Shown here: piece after piece, positions 37,012-45,642 of the stretch | Layout of the letters: each line of letters begins with the position of its first letter | Numbering within the stretch: the stretch's first letter is position 1 | Source: Nostoc sp. NMS7 | GTDB lineage: Bacteria; Cyanobacteriota; Cyanobacteriia; Cyanobacteriales; Nostocaceae | Reading direction: 5' to 3' | NCBI RefSeq assembly: GCF_017115085.1 | Contig: NZ_JABXKJ010000107.1 | Coordinates: 1 to 64,000, forward strand | Length of the DNA stretch: 64,000 bases | Program-made: the position numbers and the translations under genes | The notes under the pieces: generated by a model | What the model saw: only the letters and a program-made list of their open reading frames with translations | Told to the model about the DNA's origin: nothing | The model's database searches: none

Positions 37012-37575
37012 CTAATGGTGTTCTACACGACTTGCAAGCCAAAATGGAATTCCAATTCCCACAAATTGAGCCACAATCATACTGATATTTGCTTGTACGA
37101 CAAAAATATCAATCGGCTCAATCAGTTGTCCTGTCCGATAGACAGCGGCTCCTGGTGGAACTGATAGTGTTTTGAGAAGCAAGCCTCCAACAATTGTTTC
37201 GATACTGACTAACGTCAGCAACATTGCCGCCAAGTTCACTACAACTCCTAATTGTAAAACTTGAATTATTTCCTTGCGGCTAGGATGTAAAGCTGGTTCC
37301 GGGGCTGACAATTGTTGCCCAAGATGAACGTAGCGAAAGAACCAGTAAATGCTTAAGCCTAAAGCCGCAATTCCCCCAATTGCGGACAGCAAACCGATCC
37401 CTGATTTGAGATTGAGGTTGAGAGTCGGATCGAGAATCGCGAACCCTAAAATCAGAAGAGAAACAATGGTTAAAACAAACTGTATCCAAAACCCACTCCA
37501 CCCCAACGATCGCAGTAAACTAGCAGCTTGCTGCCTCTCTGAAGGATGAGATTTTGATTCTAGGTAGCTAGACAT
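37012..37575 (-). CDS. DUF3611 four-helix membrane protein
   Basis: 187-aa integral membrane protein with four hydrophobic helices: about residues 25-48, 60-82, 105-130 and 155-178. Diagnostic pieces are GWSGFWIQFVLTIVSLLILG, HPSRKEIIQVLQLGVVVNLA and EPIDIFVVQANISMIVAQFV. The family is restricted largely to cyanobacteria and plastids and has no known activity. A paralogue with an in-frame stop is at 57604. It opens the minus-strand run of genes leading into the metabolic island. Confidence 0.87.
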   Translation of the reverse strand: MSSYLESKSHPSERQQAASLLRSLGWSGFWIQFVLTIVSLLILGFAILDPTLNLNLKSGIGLLSAIGGIAALGLSIYWFFRYVHLGQQLSAPEPALHPSRKEIIQVLQLGVVVNLAAMLLTLVSIETIVGGLLLKTLSVPPGAAVYRTGQLIEPIDIFVVQANISMIVAQFVGIGIPFWLASRVEHH

Positions 37576-37689
37576 AAGGCATTGCTCTCTAAATCTTTGC
37601 TTTGAACAATAGCAGGTGTGTCAAACTGTGAGGCACACTCGACAAACGCATACCACTTGTCCTGTTGTGTGCGGTGCGGCTCTGAATCT

Positions 37690-38259
37690 CTACTGTGAAG
37701 TGCGTCGCTGTCCTGAATGCAGAGTCAGCATCCAAACTCCATCAAACAAGAGATTGATTCCAATGAAAGTGCCAATCAGCCAAATTGCGCTAAACGGAAA
37801 GTTAGACCAAACGAAAATACCGAAAATAATGCCGATGATACCGCTCACCAGCATCAATCCCCAGTTAGGTGAAATCCGGCGCATTTGAAATGCAATGGAC
37901 ACTTGCAATTATGCCTTGCAAAAAAATGGTAATGCCCAACACTAACGTCAAGGCCAGCACCCCTTTGAACGGATTTACCACTACGAAAATTCCAGCCAGG
38001 AGATATAAATAAAAGACCGAGAATCAGCTTCCCGATGACTTTACCTGCACCTCTCGATTGAAAGGCATAAACGATTTGAGTAATTCCGGCAAAGGCCAAA
38101 TACTAAGGTTGAAGCAACGCTAGCAAAGAAGGGAAAGGCGATGCCTGCGGCGGGCTGCGCCAACGCAATGATGCCCAACAGGATCATGAGAACAGCGATC
38201 GCGGTTGTCCATCCAGAGCTAACAACTTGCTCATCAATTTCAGGCTCAATAGTTCTCAT
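37690..38259 (-). pseudogene. HdeD-family (DUF308) membrane protein with three frameshifts
   Basis: Pieces in three frames reconstruct one HdeD-like protein: MRTIEPEIDEQVVSSGWTTA with AVLMILLGIIALA, then AFAGITQIVYAFQSRGAGKV, then LAGIFVVVNPFKGVLALTLV, then VSIAFQMRRISPNWGLMLVS with a normal C-terminus. Single-base insertions near 38097 (T run), about 38005 and about 37910 explain the shifts. A 29-bp dispersed repeat adds about nine residues (QPAAGIAFP) in frame. HdeD proteins are linked to acid or general stress. Three single-base shifts within 200 bp could be true decay or sequence errors in the assembly. Confidence 0.75.
38138..38166. repeat. 29-bp small dispersed repeat inside the hdeD-like gene
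   Basis: Starts GCGATGCCTGCGGCGGGCTG and differs from the copy at 39384 by one base. In the coding frame it gives A-Q-P-A-A-G-I-A, placed between two helices of the HdeD protein. Confidence 0.7.
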
Positions 38260-38280
38260 GTTGATTTCCTTTTGAATCAA

Positions 38281-38621
38281 ATCCTAAATGACCGCAGAGT
38301 TCTCGAAGAATTTCTTCACCGTTGCACTCGCTCATCACTTTCTGTTGATTAACTCTCGACCTCCGCAAAATTCCTGATTAGTTCCCTATTTTTTCACTAG
38401 AACAGAAAATGTTGAATACTTCCTCTATCTTGCTAGGTAAATAAGTTCAATTTTATCTACCGCTTTTGAATGGTTTATCAGGATTTGTATAATTTATACA
38501 TCAACTCAAACACTAAATATGACTTGTTGATAATTGCTTCTGGCTTCAAACCTTTATTTTGATATTTCCAGACTTAACGGGAAAATTCACGTCGTTTCCT
38601 CCGAATTCAAAATTAATTCGA
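38281..38621. other. Intergenic stretch between hdeD remnant and a MITE
   Basis: About 340 bp without a supportable gene on either strand. It becomes AT-rich towards 38,400-38,600 and should contain the promoter of the hdeD-like gene. I see no clear palindromes, tandem repeats or gene remnants in it. Confidence 0.45.
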
Positions 38622-38623
38622 TT

Positions 38624-38714
38624 AGGACTTACGCAAAACTACACAGCGTAGGGGCAATTCATGAATTGCCCCTACGGTAAAATCAGGGTTTGGGCTATTG
38701 TTTGCGTAAGTCCT
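38624..38714. mobile_element. 91-bp MITE, copy B
   Basis: Same element as at 5600-5690 in opposite orientation and with identical length: ends AGGACTTACGCAAA and TTTGCGTAAGTCCT, and the central 22-bp GGGGCAATTC-AT-GAATTGCCCC palindrome. The copies differ only in parts of the two arms. No coding capacity. Confidence 0.85.
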
Positions 38715-38784
38715 GTCGATATTTGATAATTTGATATTTTCAAATGAGATAGAAGTTAATTTAGATAGCATTTTTTTATTAGTA

Positions 38785-38817
38785 ACCGATTTCTCACCGA
38801 TATTTAACCGATATTTC
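38785..38817. promoter_or_regulatory. Candidate OmpR-family operator: three 11-bp direct repeats (site 3)
   Basis: ACCGATTTCTC, ACCGATATTTA and ACCGATATTTC are three almost identical 11-mers at an exact 11-bp period, the best of three such arrays (others at 5468 and 11656). The last repeat overlaps the stop codon of a truncated transposase, so insertion of that element may have cut the region next to the array. No intact gene starts nearby, so the target gene may have been lost. Confidence 0.55.
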
Positions 38818-39184
38818 AACTTCTAAAATGTAACATCTTGGAACGAAAGCATTTTGGTAAGTTTATTTGAGTTTTAAGGAAATTTTTATGCCCCGTTTTT
38901 GGCACCGGATCTAACAAATTTCTTATTTGATTATCACAGGGTATTTTCTCAATTGAAAATAAACTTTCTGCGTTATCTTTTCCTTTATTGCTTTTCATTA
39001 ATCGTTGATGATCTAAAAAAGACTCTGACTGAGTAAAAAAGATGGAAAATGCAGCCATCATTGCATCTTCTACCTGATATCTCGTATTATTTCCGGGTTT
39101 CCTTTCATCAGGTAAATCATGCAATTATTGACGTAAAAATTGCATTAATTCAGAAATTTCTAGACTCGCTGCTTTTTTAGCCAT
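38816..39184 (-). pseudogene. Transposase remnant (N-terminal part, with in-frame stop)
   Basis: From ATG at 39184: MAKKAASLEISELMQFLRQ, a TAA stop, then LHDLPDERKPGNNTRYQVED followed by AMMAAFSIFFTQSESFLDHQ and IEKIPCDNQIRNLLDPVP. The block 'DxR.G....Y...DA...AFS.FF.QS.SFL..QR...' and 'IPCDNQIR..LD' is typical of the N-terminal region of a DDE transposase family common in Nostocales. After DPVP the sequence becomes unrelated and ends. One nonsense codon and loss of the catalytic part make it inactive. Confidence 0.75.
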
Positions 39185-39383
39185 GTTTGAGTAATTTGAC
39201 GCGCTGTCGGATTTTTAACTCACCGAGTTTACATCATCTGACAACAATTATAATTTTTTATTTCCCTTGAATTCCCTATTCTAAAAACCGAACTATTTTC
39301 CTCAATTTCCCCCTTTCGTTGTCAGGCAATCCATCTATTTGATTGAGTATTTATACTTAATTCCTCCACCCAATTGTTTTTTA

Positions 39384-39412
39384 GCGATGCCTGCGGCGGG
39401 CTGCGCCTACGC
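39384..39412. repeat. 29-bp small dispersed repeat, intergenic copy
   Basis: Starts GCGATGCCTGCGGCGGGCTG and ends CGCCTACGC. It lies in the 294-bp gene-free stretch between the transposase remnant and the 7TM-HD fragment. Otherwise I see nothing in that stretch. Confidence 0.75.
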
Positions 39413-39478
39413 CTCTAGCTGAAAAAATAGTTTTTTTGTACTATATTTGGAATTCCAAAATCGGGGTTAATACTCTAT

Positions 39479-39853
39479 TTATTTCAAAATGAGAATTGCT
39501 GAATTTTCGCGGATTTGATTGCCTTTTGTGAATAATTGCTGGAGATTTTGGTGAATTTGCTCATTAATTACTGGGTCGTCAACCCAGACTGCTGAAGCAC
39601 CGCTACGAGCCTCCCTGCGTCTTTCTTCTGTTGTTTTTACATCTTCAACATTGGCTGAACTTGGTGCGGTAAGCGTTTGGGGAGCTATCTTACCTACATC
39701 CAGTTTTGGTTGGTTATAAAAACGGTAGCCTAGTCCACTGGAGAGAGATAGTACGACAAACAAAAACATCCCAGTAGAATAGAGACGGTTTTTTAGATGC
39801 GATCGCTTACTCTTAGGTCTAGTTTGCCTGTAATCCCTACGAAATAAACTCAA
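39479..39853 (-). pseudogene. N-terminal fragment of a 7TMR-HD (PgpH/YqfF-like) phosphodiesterase
   Basis: 124 codons: a cytoplasmic basic start (KSKRSHLKNRLYSTG), one membrane helix (MFLFVVLSLSSGLGYRF), and then LDVGKIAPQTLTAPSSANVE with TTEERRREARSGASAVWVDD. That is the start of the extracellular domain of 7TMR-HDED proteins, cyclic-di-AMP phosphodiesterase relatives of about 800 residues. It stops at residue 124 (ENSAILILK), so the seven-helix and HD parts are missing. It is probably a duplicate fragment of a complete gene elsewhere. The 282 bp upstream hold nothing recognisable. Confidence 0.7.
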
Positions 39854-40135
39854 ACACCACCCCCAAAAACTATACCACTATAGTGCTTGTTCATTATACT
39901 TGGGCAATTATCGATATCAGTGACCAATCTATTTTATCTACAACAAAACTTACTTTACATTGCTCCCCTATGAACCTAAAGTAGTCCAAATCAGTGATAT
40001 CTCTGGAGTTAAGCGAAATACCTAAATTGGCTCATTGCGAGTTGCTATATTCATAATTACTGCTAATTATCAACACTTACTTTTCAGATTAATAATATTT
40101 AGTGTTTATTTCATCAATCTATAGCTTCAAAATCT

Positions 40136-41776
40136 TTATTTAAACGCTTCTTGTAGTTGTTCAGGTGTCAGAGATTTAATTAAACTTAACGGTAGTGGCT
40201 GCTGGCTAATTGTATTAACGTAATCTGTACTCAAATAAGGAAGGTAATTTGACTGTTCAGCAATGTATGTTTCAAAAAAGGGAACACTCAAAGCTTTAAC
40301 ATAACGACGTGCCAAAGCAGGACTTGAACCGATTACTTGTGTAGGAAGAGGTACGGTTGCATTTGGTGATTCTGCAATAGTAGAAAAATGTGTACCACCA
40401 TTGATAAGTACTAAATATTTACTTGGAGTTGTTAACCAAGTAAAAGGCTGAATTTGCTCTGCTAAAGCTGGAGCAACTGTATCAGAATTGCCAGATACAA
40501 TCATCACCGGAATTTTGATTTGGCTGAGACTAGCTTGACCAAAAATACTACTATCAACTGGATCGATCGCAATTACTGCTTTTACCCTTGCGTCAGATAA
40601 GTTATATTTAGCATTTGGTAAATTGAGCGCTAAACATTGAAGTAAAAGCGAAACATTTAACGTATCTTCCAAAGCTGGACAGTCAGCTTTCAGTTGCTCA
40701 AAATTAATCTTTGCACCCGCCAATGCTAATGCCGTATATCCACCAAATGATTGCCCTATTACACCAACTTGTTCTAAATCTAAACGTCCCTTAAATGTTG
40801 AATCAGACTGTGATAATCTAGTAAGTTCATCTAGTAAAAATTTAATATCTAAAGGTCTATCAATTAGTTCTCTAGGATTGGTAACTCTATCTGCTGTACC
40901 TGCTAATAATGCTTGCAGTTGTCTTGCATCACTACCAGGATGTTCTGGAACAGCAACCACAAAACCATAAGATGCGAGATGTTCAGCTAGATATGCAAAA
41001 CTCGTTCTATCAGAACCAAGTCCGTGCGAAATGACAATTATCGTCCGAGGAGTTTGAGCAGTTGGGAGGTAAATATCAGCAGGAAATCTCCTCTGACGTG
41101 AGAGGTCATTAAGTGTAATAGTTTGCTTTGAGAAGCGAAAACTTCCGATTTTTCCCAAGTCCATTAATGGAATGGTCTTAAGTGTAGAAGTTATAGTTAC
41201 TTTTTGTTGGGATTGTTGGTTAATAAATGCTACTGCATTTTGAGTTTGATTTACTAAATTCTGTAATGACTCTGCTATTGCCAAACTCTGGTTTAAGTTA
41301 ATGGAAATTGCGCTTGCTGGAAACTTGTGTAATACATTTAAAAGCGTAAAATCTTTAGAATCTGCGGCTGACAAAATCAGTGCTGCACGAATTGCATAGA
41401 ACCCTGATAAGTGAGATTCTGTTTGAATAACTTTCCCCAATTTTTCTAATAATCGCTCACCAATGGGTGTATAAAGAAATTGCGAAACTTCTACTTGATT
41501 TAAAGGAATAGGAGTTAGTAAAACCTGACGCAGTTCAGCTAGTTGTTTTTTGTCTACATAATGACTATATCCAGCTAAATCATTGTCTACTTTGCCTGTT
41601 CTAGCATAGGTTTCGAGCGAACTAATTGGGATAGAGCTTTCTAAAAGACCATAATTAAATTTTATGCGCTCTGCACCTAAAGCGGGATAAGCAGTTAGTG
41701 TAGGTAGCAATCCTATACTAAAAATTCTCAAAGCCAATTTTAGCCAAACAGTTTTTTTATCTATCAAATGAGTCAT
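40136..41776 (-). CDS. Exported alpha/beta hydrolase with DUF1400 N-terminus
   Basis: 546-aa protein with a signal peptide (hydrophobic residues 11-33, ending in AYPALGA). The first part (about 34-220) is the cyanobacterial DUF1400 domain (IKFNYGLLESSIPISSLETY). It is followed by a platelet-activating-factor-acetylhydrolase-like alpha/beta hydrolase: VISHGLGSDRTSFAYLAEHL, nucleophile elbow GVIGQSFGGYTALAL, the acid near VSGNSDTVAP and the His in INGGTHFS. It would act outside the cytoplasmic membrane on an ester substrate that is not predictable. It lies 23 bp from the next hydrolase on the same strand. Confidence 0.87.
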   Translation of the reverse strand: MTHLIDKKTVWLKLALRIFSIGLLPTLTAYPALGAERIKFNYGLLESSIPISSLETYARTGKVDNDLAGYSHYVDKKQLAELRQVLLTPIPLNQVEVSQFLYTPIGERLLEKLGKVIQTESHLSGFYAIRAALILSAADSKDFTLLNVLHKFPASAISINLNQSLAIAESLQNLVNQTQNAVAFINQQSQQKVTITSTLKTIPLMDLGKIGSFRFSKQTITLNDLSRQRRFPADIYLPTAQTPRTIIVISHGLGSDRTSFAYLAEHLASYGFVVAVPEHPGSDARQLQALLAGTADRVTNPRELIDRPLDIKFLLDELTRLSQSDSTFKGRLDLEQVGVIGQSFGGYTALALAGAKINFEQLKADCPALEDTLNVSLLLQCLALNLPNAKYNLSDARVKAVIAIDPVDSSIFGQASLSQIKIPVMIVSGNSDTVAPALAEQIQPFTWLTTPSKYLVLINGGTHFSTIAESPNATVPLPTQVIGSSPALARRYVKALSVPFFETYIAEQSNYLPYLSTDYVNTISQQPLPLSLIKSLTPEQLQEAFK

Positions 41777-41799
41777 GATATATCAGTTAAAATAGTACA

Positions 41800-42618
41800 T
41801 TATGCAAGAGTAAAATTAGCAGATAATAAAAGTTGATAGAGATTAACATCCCTTTCAACTAAGCAAGCATGACCGCTATGAGGTAAAGTTATTATCTGAT
41901 GATTAGGGAAAATATTACTTAAATATTGTGCTTCTGCTTCTGAAGGTAAAAGTCGGTCATTTCTACTACCAATTAGTAAGACAGGTTGAGTAATTTGAGA
42001 TAATTTATTCTCGTCAACATCAAATTCTCTCATCAGGGATAATCGCTGATTAGCAGTTTCTTGTGGTGCAGAACTAGTCGATTTTGAAAGAGCAAGGCTT
42101 GCAGTAGGTGAAATTCGACTTAAATTAGCTAAAAAAGGTAAAGATAAAAACGAGGATATTTTATAAAAAAGTTGAGGTGTATAAGGAAACAAAAGTGAAC
42201 CAAAACTTAACCAAGGTACTCGATGAAATGAAGAAGCAGAATTAATTAAAATAATCTTTGTAAATAGCTGAGGAAACTTTTCTAATACTTTCAGCGCCAA
42301 GCAACCACCGAATGATTCTCCACAAAGATAAACGTGCGATGTCTCACGACAAGACACTTTGTGTCTACGCGGTACTTTTTCTAGTTCTATCTTGGTTAAA
42401 GTTGCTACTTTTTCTGTCATTTCATCCCAACTTGTGAGAACATCAGGGGGAATGACAAAACAGCGTACATCAAAAGCTGCTTCTAAACCTGCTGTTTGAA
42501 TATACATCAATTCCTTGCCAGTCTCATCCATTCCAGGTAGAAATACAAAGAGTGGATAATTATGGTTAGATAATTCGGGAGTTAAAAAATAAGGATGACT
42601 ACGAATTTTAGATGGCAT
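41800..42618 (-). CDS. Cytoplasmic alpha/beta-fold hydrolase
   Basis: 272-aa hydrolase without a signal peptide. Elements: PLFVFLPGMDETGKELMY (oxyanion strand region), nucleophile Ser in YLCGESFGGCLALKVLEKFP, acid Asp in LLIGSRNDRLLPSEAE and His in TLPHSGHACLVERD. This is the pattern of esterase/thioesterase-like cyanobacterial hydrolases. It is followed by the exported hydrolase after 23 bp, so the pair is likely one transcript. The substrate is unknown. Confidence 0.85.
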   Translation of the reverse strand: MPSKIRSHPYFLTPELSNHNYPLFVFLPGMDETGKELMYIQTAGLEAAFDVRCFVIPPDVLTSWDEMTEKVATLTKIELEKVPRRHKVSCRETSHVYLCGESFGGCLALKVLEKFPQLFTKIILINSASSFHRVPWLSFGSLLFPYTPQLFYKISSFLSLPFLANLSRISPTASLALSKSTSSAPQETANQRLSLMREFDVDENKLSQITQPVLLIGSRNDRLLPSEAEAQYLSNIFPNHQIITLPHSGHACLVERDVNLYQLLLSANFTLA

Positions 42619-42684
42619 AAATAAACTAATTTACGAGAACAAGAGTGATAATTTCGATAAGTCAGTAAAAATTTTTAGCTACAA

Positions 42685-43974
42685 CTAAATTAACTCAGAA
42701 CTAAAGCTGTTTTTATCTACATCTTTTTGGGTATTGACATCATCATTAGTTGCTTGCAAACAATCTTGCTCTATTTGATCTACTAAACGTAAATCAAGCA
42801 GACTGGCAACCCAACCAGCCGTCAATCCTTGGAAAAAAACTGTCATCATTATTGTCAAAAATACTAAGGCTTTAATTGAATCACCGCCATTGATACCCTG
42901 TTTTGTAAGTGAAACTGCAAATAAAGAAGCCAAAGAAGCAGCTACAATTCCACGAGGAGCAACCCAAGATAAAAATAACTGCTGTTGCCAGTTAAAACCT
43001 TGATTCCAGGTAGATATTAAAATATTAATAGGACGCACTATTAGCATCAGCACTAGAACTGTCAGAACACTACCCCAACCTAAAGCGAAAACACTGGCAA
43101 TTGATAAGTCTGCTGCTAACAGAATGAACAAAACCGAATTAGCTAAAATGCTCAACTGTTCATTAAACTTACGCAATAAAGATTCTGAAGGTAGGTTACT
43201 AGCTCTTAAAACTATCCCCATAACTACAGCAACCACCAAACCAGATTCACTACGTAACACCTGTGCCAAACTAAATAAACCCCAGACACTAGCTAAAACG
43301 ACTAGATTTTTTAACTCTTGGGATAAGAATTGATCCTGTTGGATAATTTGGGATAGTAACCAGCCTCCAGCTATACCAATAACTACGCCTATACCCAAAC
43401 GCAAAACCAAACCCTTAATTAAAATGAGCGGCTCCACATTTCCACTCAAAACAAAGTGAAGCACAATCACAGCCAAAATCGCACCAATTGGATCGATAAA
43501 AACACCCTCCCCTTCTAAAAGTGTTGAGACTTTTTTTTCTACACCAATTTGTTTGAGCAGTGGATTAATTACTGTTGGGCCTGTCACAACTACTAAGGAG
43601 GCATAAAGAAAAGCAATTGACCAGGGAAATTCACTCAGCCAGTGTGCAGCCATTCCAGCACCAGTTAAGGTAATCAGCACTCCCAAAGTGACAAGATTGC
43701 GAAGACTACTAGAAACCTCTTTTAACTCTCCTAACTGTAGATTTAAACCACCCTCGAATAAAATAAGTGCTACTGACAGCGAAACCACAACTTCTAAACC
43801 AATGCCCAGTAAAGATGGATTTAAAAAATCAAACCCATCTCGTCCCAGAAGAATCCCAAACAGAAGTAGCAAGACTATACTAGGAATGTGAAAATAACCA
43901 GCTAAAACTTGAGCAGCAATACCAGCCACAACTGTTGCACTGATCAGAATAGTAATGGGCAAGGATTCTTCCAT
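42685..43974 (-). CDS. CPA1-family Na+(K+)/H+ antiporter
   Basis: 429-aa antiporter with about twelve membrane helices. Family marks: LILFEGGLNLQLGELKE, VVTGPTVINPLLKQIGVEKK, the ion-binding FIDPIGAILAVI (an acidic DP pair in helix 5) and the re-entrant LSWVAPRGIVAASLASL. The C-terminal tail after the last helix is short (about 35 residues) and has no TrkA-N or USP domain. It exchanges sodium or potassium for protons across the cytoplasmic membrane. It stands 66 bp upstream of the hydrolase pair on the same strand. Confidence 0.92.
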   Translation of the reverse strand: MEESLPITILISATVVAGIAAQVLAGYFHIPSIVLLLLFGILLGRDGFDFLNPSLLGIGLEVVVSLSVALILFEGGLNLQLGELKEVSSSLRNLVTLGVLITLTGAGMAAHWLSEFPWSIAFLYASLVVVTGPTVINPLLKQIGVEKKVSTLLEGEGVFIDPIGAILAVIVLHFVLSGNVEPLILIKGLVLRLGIGVVIGIAGGWLLSQIIQQDQFLSQELKNLVVLASVWGLFSLAQVLRSESGLVVAVVMGIVLRASNLPSESLLRKFNEQLSILANSVLFILLAADLSIASVFALGWGSVLTVLVLMLIVRPINILISTWNQGFNWQQQLFLSWVAPRGIVAASLASLFAVSLTKQGINGGDSIKALVFLTIMMTVFFQGLTAGWVASLLDLRLVDQIEQDCLQATNDDVNTQKDVDKNSFSSELI

Positions 43975-44192
43975 AGAAAAATTAAGTTGCGCTGTACAAC
44001 CTCCTATAACTGAATCTTCCTAAATTATGAGGTTTATATTTCAGGAAAAAATATAGCTATTTACGCTGTGCTGTACTAGCTTTTTAACAGGCTGATACTG
44101 GCGCGACAGGCTATGCATAGTTTACTTCACTAAAGGAGTATACTAACGCACTGCTAGCGATCGCTACTAACTCAATACGCTTGGGTTAAGGG

Positions 44193-44348
44193 CTACTGGC
44201 AACAATTTTGGGTTTTCGAGACGCGATAAATCGCCGTCTCTACAAGTGTTTTGTTTGGCTCTTTTTGATCCGAAATGTATTGAAAGGCGATCGCTAAGTT
44301 AGCCCCCATCGCCGCAAAGATTGTTTTTTTAGATGAATCAGTTGCCAT
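44193..44348 (-). pseudogene. Cation diffusion facilitator (CDF) N-terminal remnant
   Basis: 51 codons beginning MATDSSKKTIFAAMGANLAI, the start of cyanobacterial CDF efflux proteins ('SSKKxIxAAxxxNLAIAxxKF', cytoplasmic start and helix 1). The sequence then becomes unrelated (FQYISDQKEPNKTLVETAI), running through an inverted repeat GAGACG...CGTCTC at 44218-44240. It starts 11 bp after the DUF318 permease, so the two once formed a metal-resistance pair. The rest of 43975-44359 shows no gene. Confidence 0.6.
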
Positions 44349-44359
44349 GATTGTAAATA

Positions 44360-45607
44360 TTAGCTTCTAATAGGTAAGTTTTTCACAGATTTCTTTCTCC
44401 TCTTCCTCACAACATAATGCATCATGTTATGGTGTTCGCTATCTTCTTCTTCGCTGCCGTTATCCATCATTCTCAGCATATTCGGCCCACCAGTTTTGAA
44501 GAACCGCGCAACTAATAAAGCTGCTAGAGCCAAAAACAAAATATTCAATACTGTAGTGTAGTTAAATTGGATAGATGCCTCAACTACTTTGGCGTTGTGT
44601 TCTTGTGGTATTAACCCCAAAATCTGGAACAGAATTTCAATGATTAATGCCGCACTTACCATTGCTGTGTAGAAAGCGATCGCTAGAAATATGCTAACTT
44701 TTAAACTGTAATATTTGCGGTAAATATTCAAAATTGGTAGTATAATCAGGTCGGCAAAAATAAATGCAACTACTCCTCCAAAGCTAATACCTCCATTCCA
44801 CAGCACAGCCGCTAGAGGAACATTCCCCACAGAACAAACAAAGGAAAATATTGCTACAATTGGCCCGACAATGGGCCCCCATAATTTCGACCATATAGGG
44901 TGATCTGTGAGAAAGAATGCTTGCCAAAAGTCGTTGGATACCCAAGCAGCCAAAGCCCCTGCAATTACTAATCCCAATCCAATATCTAACCATACTGAAA
45001 CCCAGTCCATGACAAAGTAGTGGCTAATGGATGTAAATCCTTTATCAGAAAAAATTCTTTGCCAAATGGAACCTTCTGTCACCGACATATTCATGTTGGC
45101 GTGTCCTTCCATTTTGCCAGAGAGTCCCCGGTTGGCTTGCTGTTTAGCTGCTTTCACCATCTGGGGTTTTAGGAATACTTTAAATAGAAACACTAATATG
45201 GCAATCATCAACAACCCACCGACATACTCAGCCAGGGTAAATTGCCACCCCATTAATACTGCCAAGATAATGCCTAGTTCAATGACTAAATTAGTTGAGG
45301 CAAATTGAAATGCGATCGCTGCTGTAAAGTTACCACCTTTGCGAAAGATGGAACGGGCAAGGGCGACAGAAGCATAAGAACATGACGATGAAGCTGCACC
45401 TAAACCACAGGCTACTGCGATCGATTTTGGTGACGCATCTGGTAGTAGTCGGCTCATTTCCCCTTTGGAAATTACCGCTTGAACAATACCTGATAGTGTA
45501 AAACCAAGAATGAGCGCCCAAAGAATTTCCCAGAACATAGAAAATGTCATGCTGAGTGCTAGGAAAATTCCATTGATGGGGTCGCTAAAAGGGTTTATAG
45601 TGTTCAT
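44360..45607 (-). CDS. DUF318 (ArsP-like) permease
   Basis: 415-aa membrane protein with about ten helices in two halves. The diagnostic motifs are GLGAASSSCSYASVALARSIF (first half) and SVGNVPLAAVLWNGGISFGG (second half), as in the DUF318/ArsP permease family. A hydrophilic loop between them is rich in His and Met (KMEGHANMNMSVTE), and the C-terminal tail holds EEEDSEHHNMMHYVVRKRRKK. His/Met-rich loops suggest metal contact. Relatives include organoarsenical exporters, but this substrate is unknown. The ATG start is preferred over an upstream TTG. A truncated CDF gene follows directly. Confidence 0.85.
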   Translation of the reverse strand: MNTINPFSDPINGIFLALSMTFSMFWEILWALILGFTLSGIVQAVISKGEMSRLLPDASPKSIAVACGLGAASSSCSYASVALARSIFRKGGNFTAAIAFQFASTNLVIELGIILAVLMGWQFTLAEYVGGLLMIAILVFLFKVFLKPQMVKAAKQQANRGLSGKMEGHANMNMSVTEGSIWQRIFSDKGFTSISHYFVMDWVSVWLDIGLGLVIAGALAAWVSNDFWQAFFLTDHPIWSKLWGPIVGPIVAIFSFVCSVGNVPLAAVLWNGGISFGGVVAFIFADLIILPILNIYRKYYSLKVSIFLAIAFYTAMVSAALIIEILFQILGLIPQEHNAKVVEASIQFNYTTVLNILFLALAALLVARFFKTGGPNMLRMMDNGSEEEDSEHHNMMHYVVRKRRKKSVKNLPIRS

Positions 45608-45642
45608 TTTTATCAATTATCAGAATAGTTTTATCCCAATTC

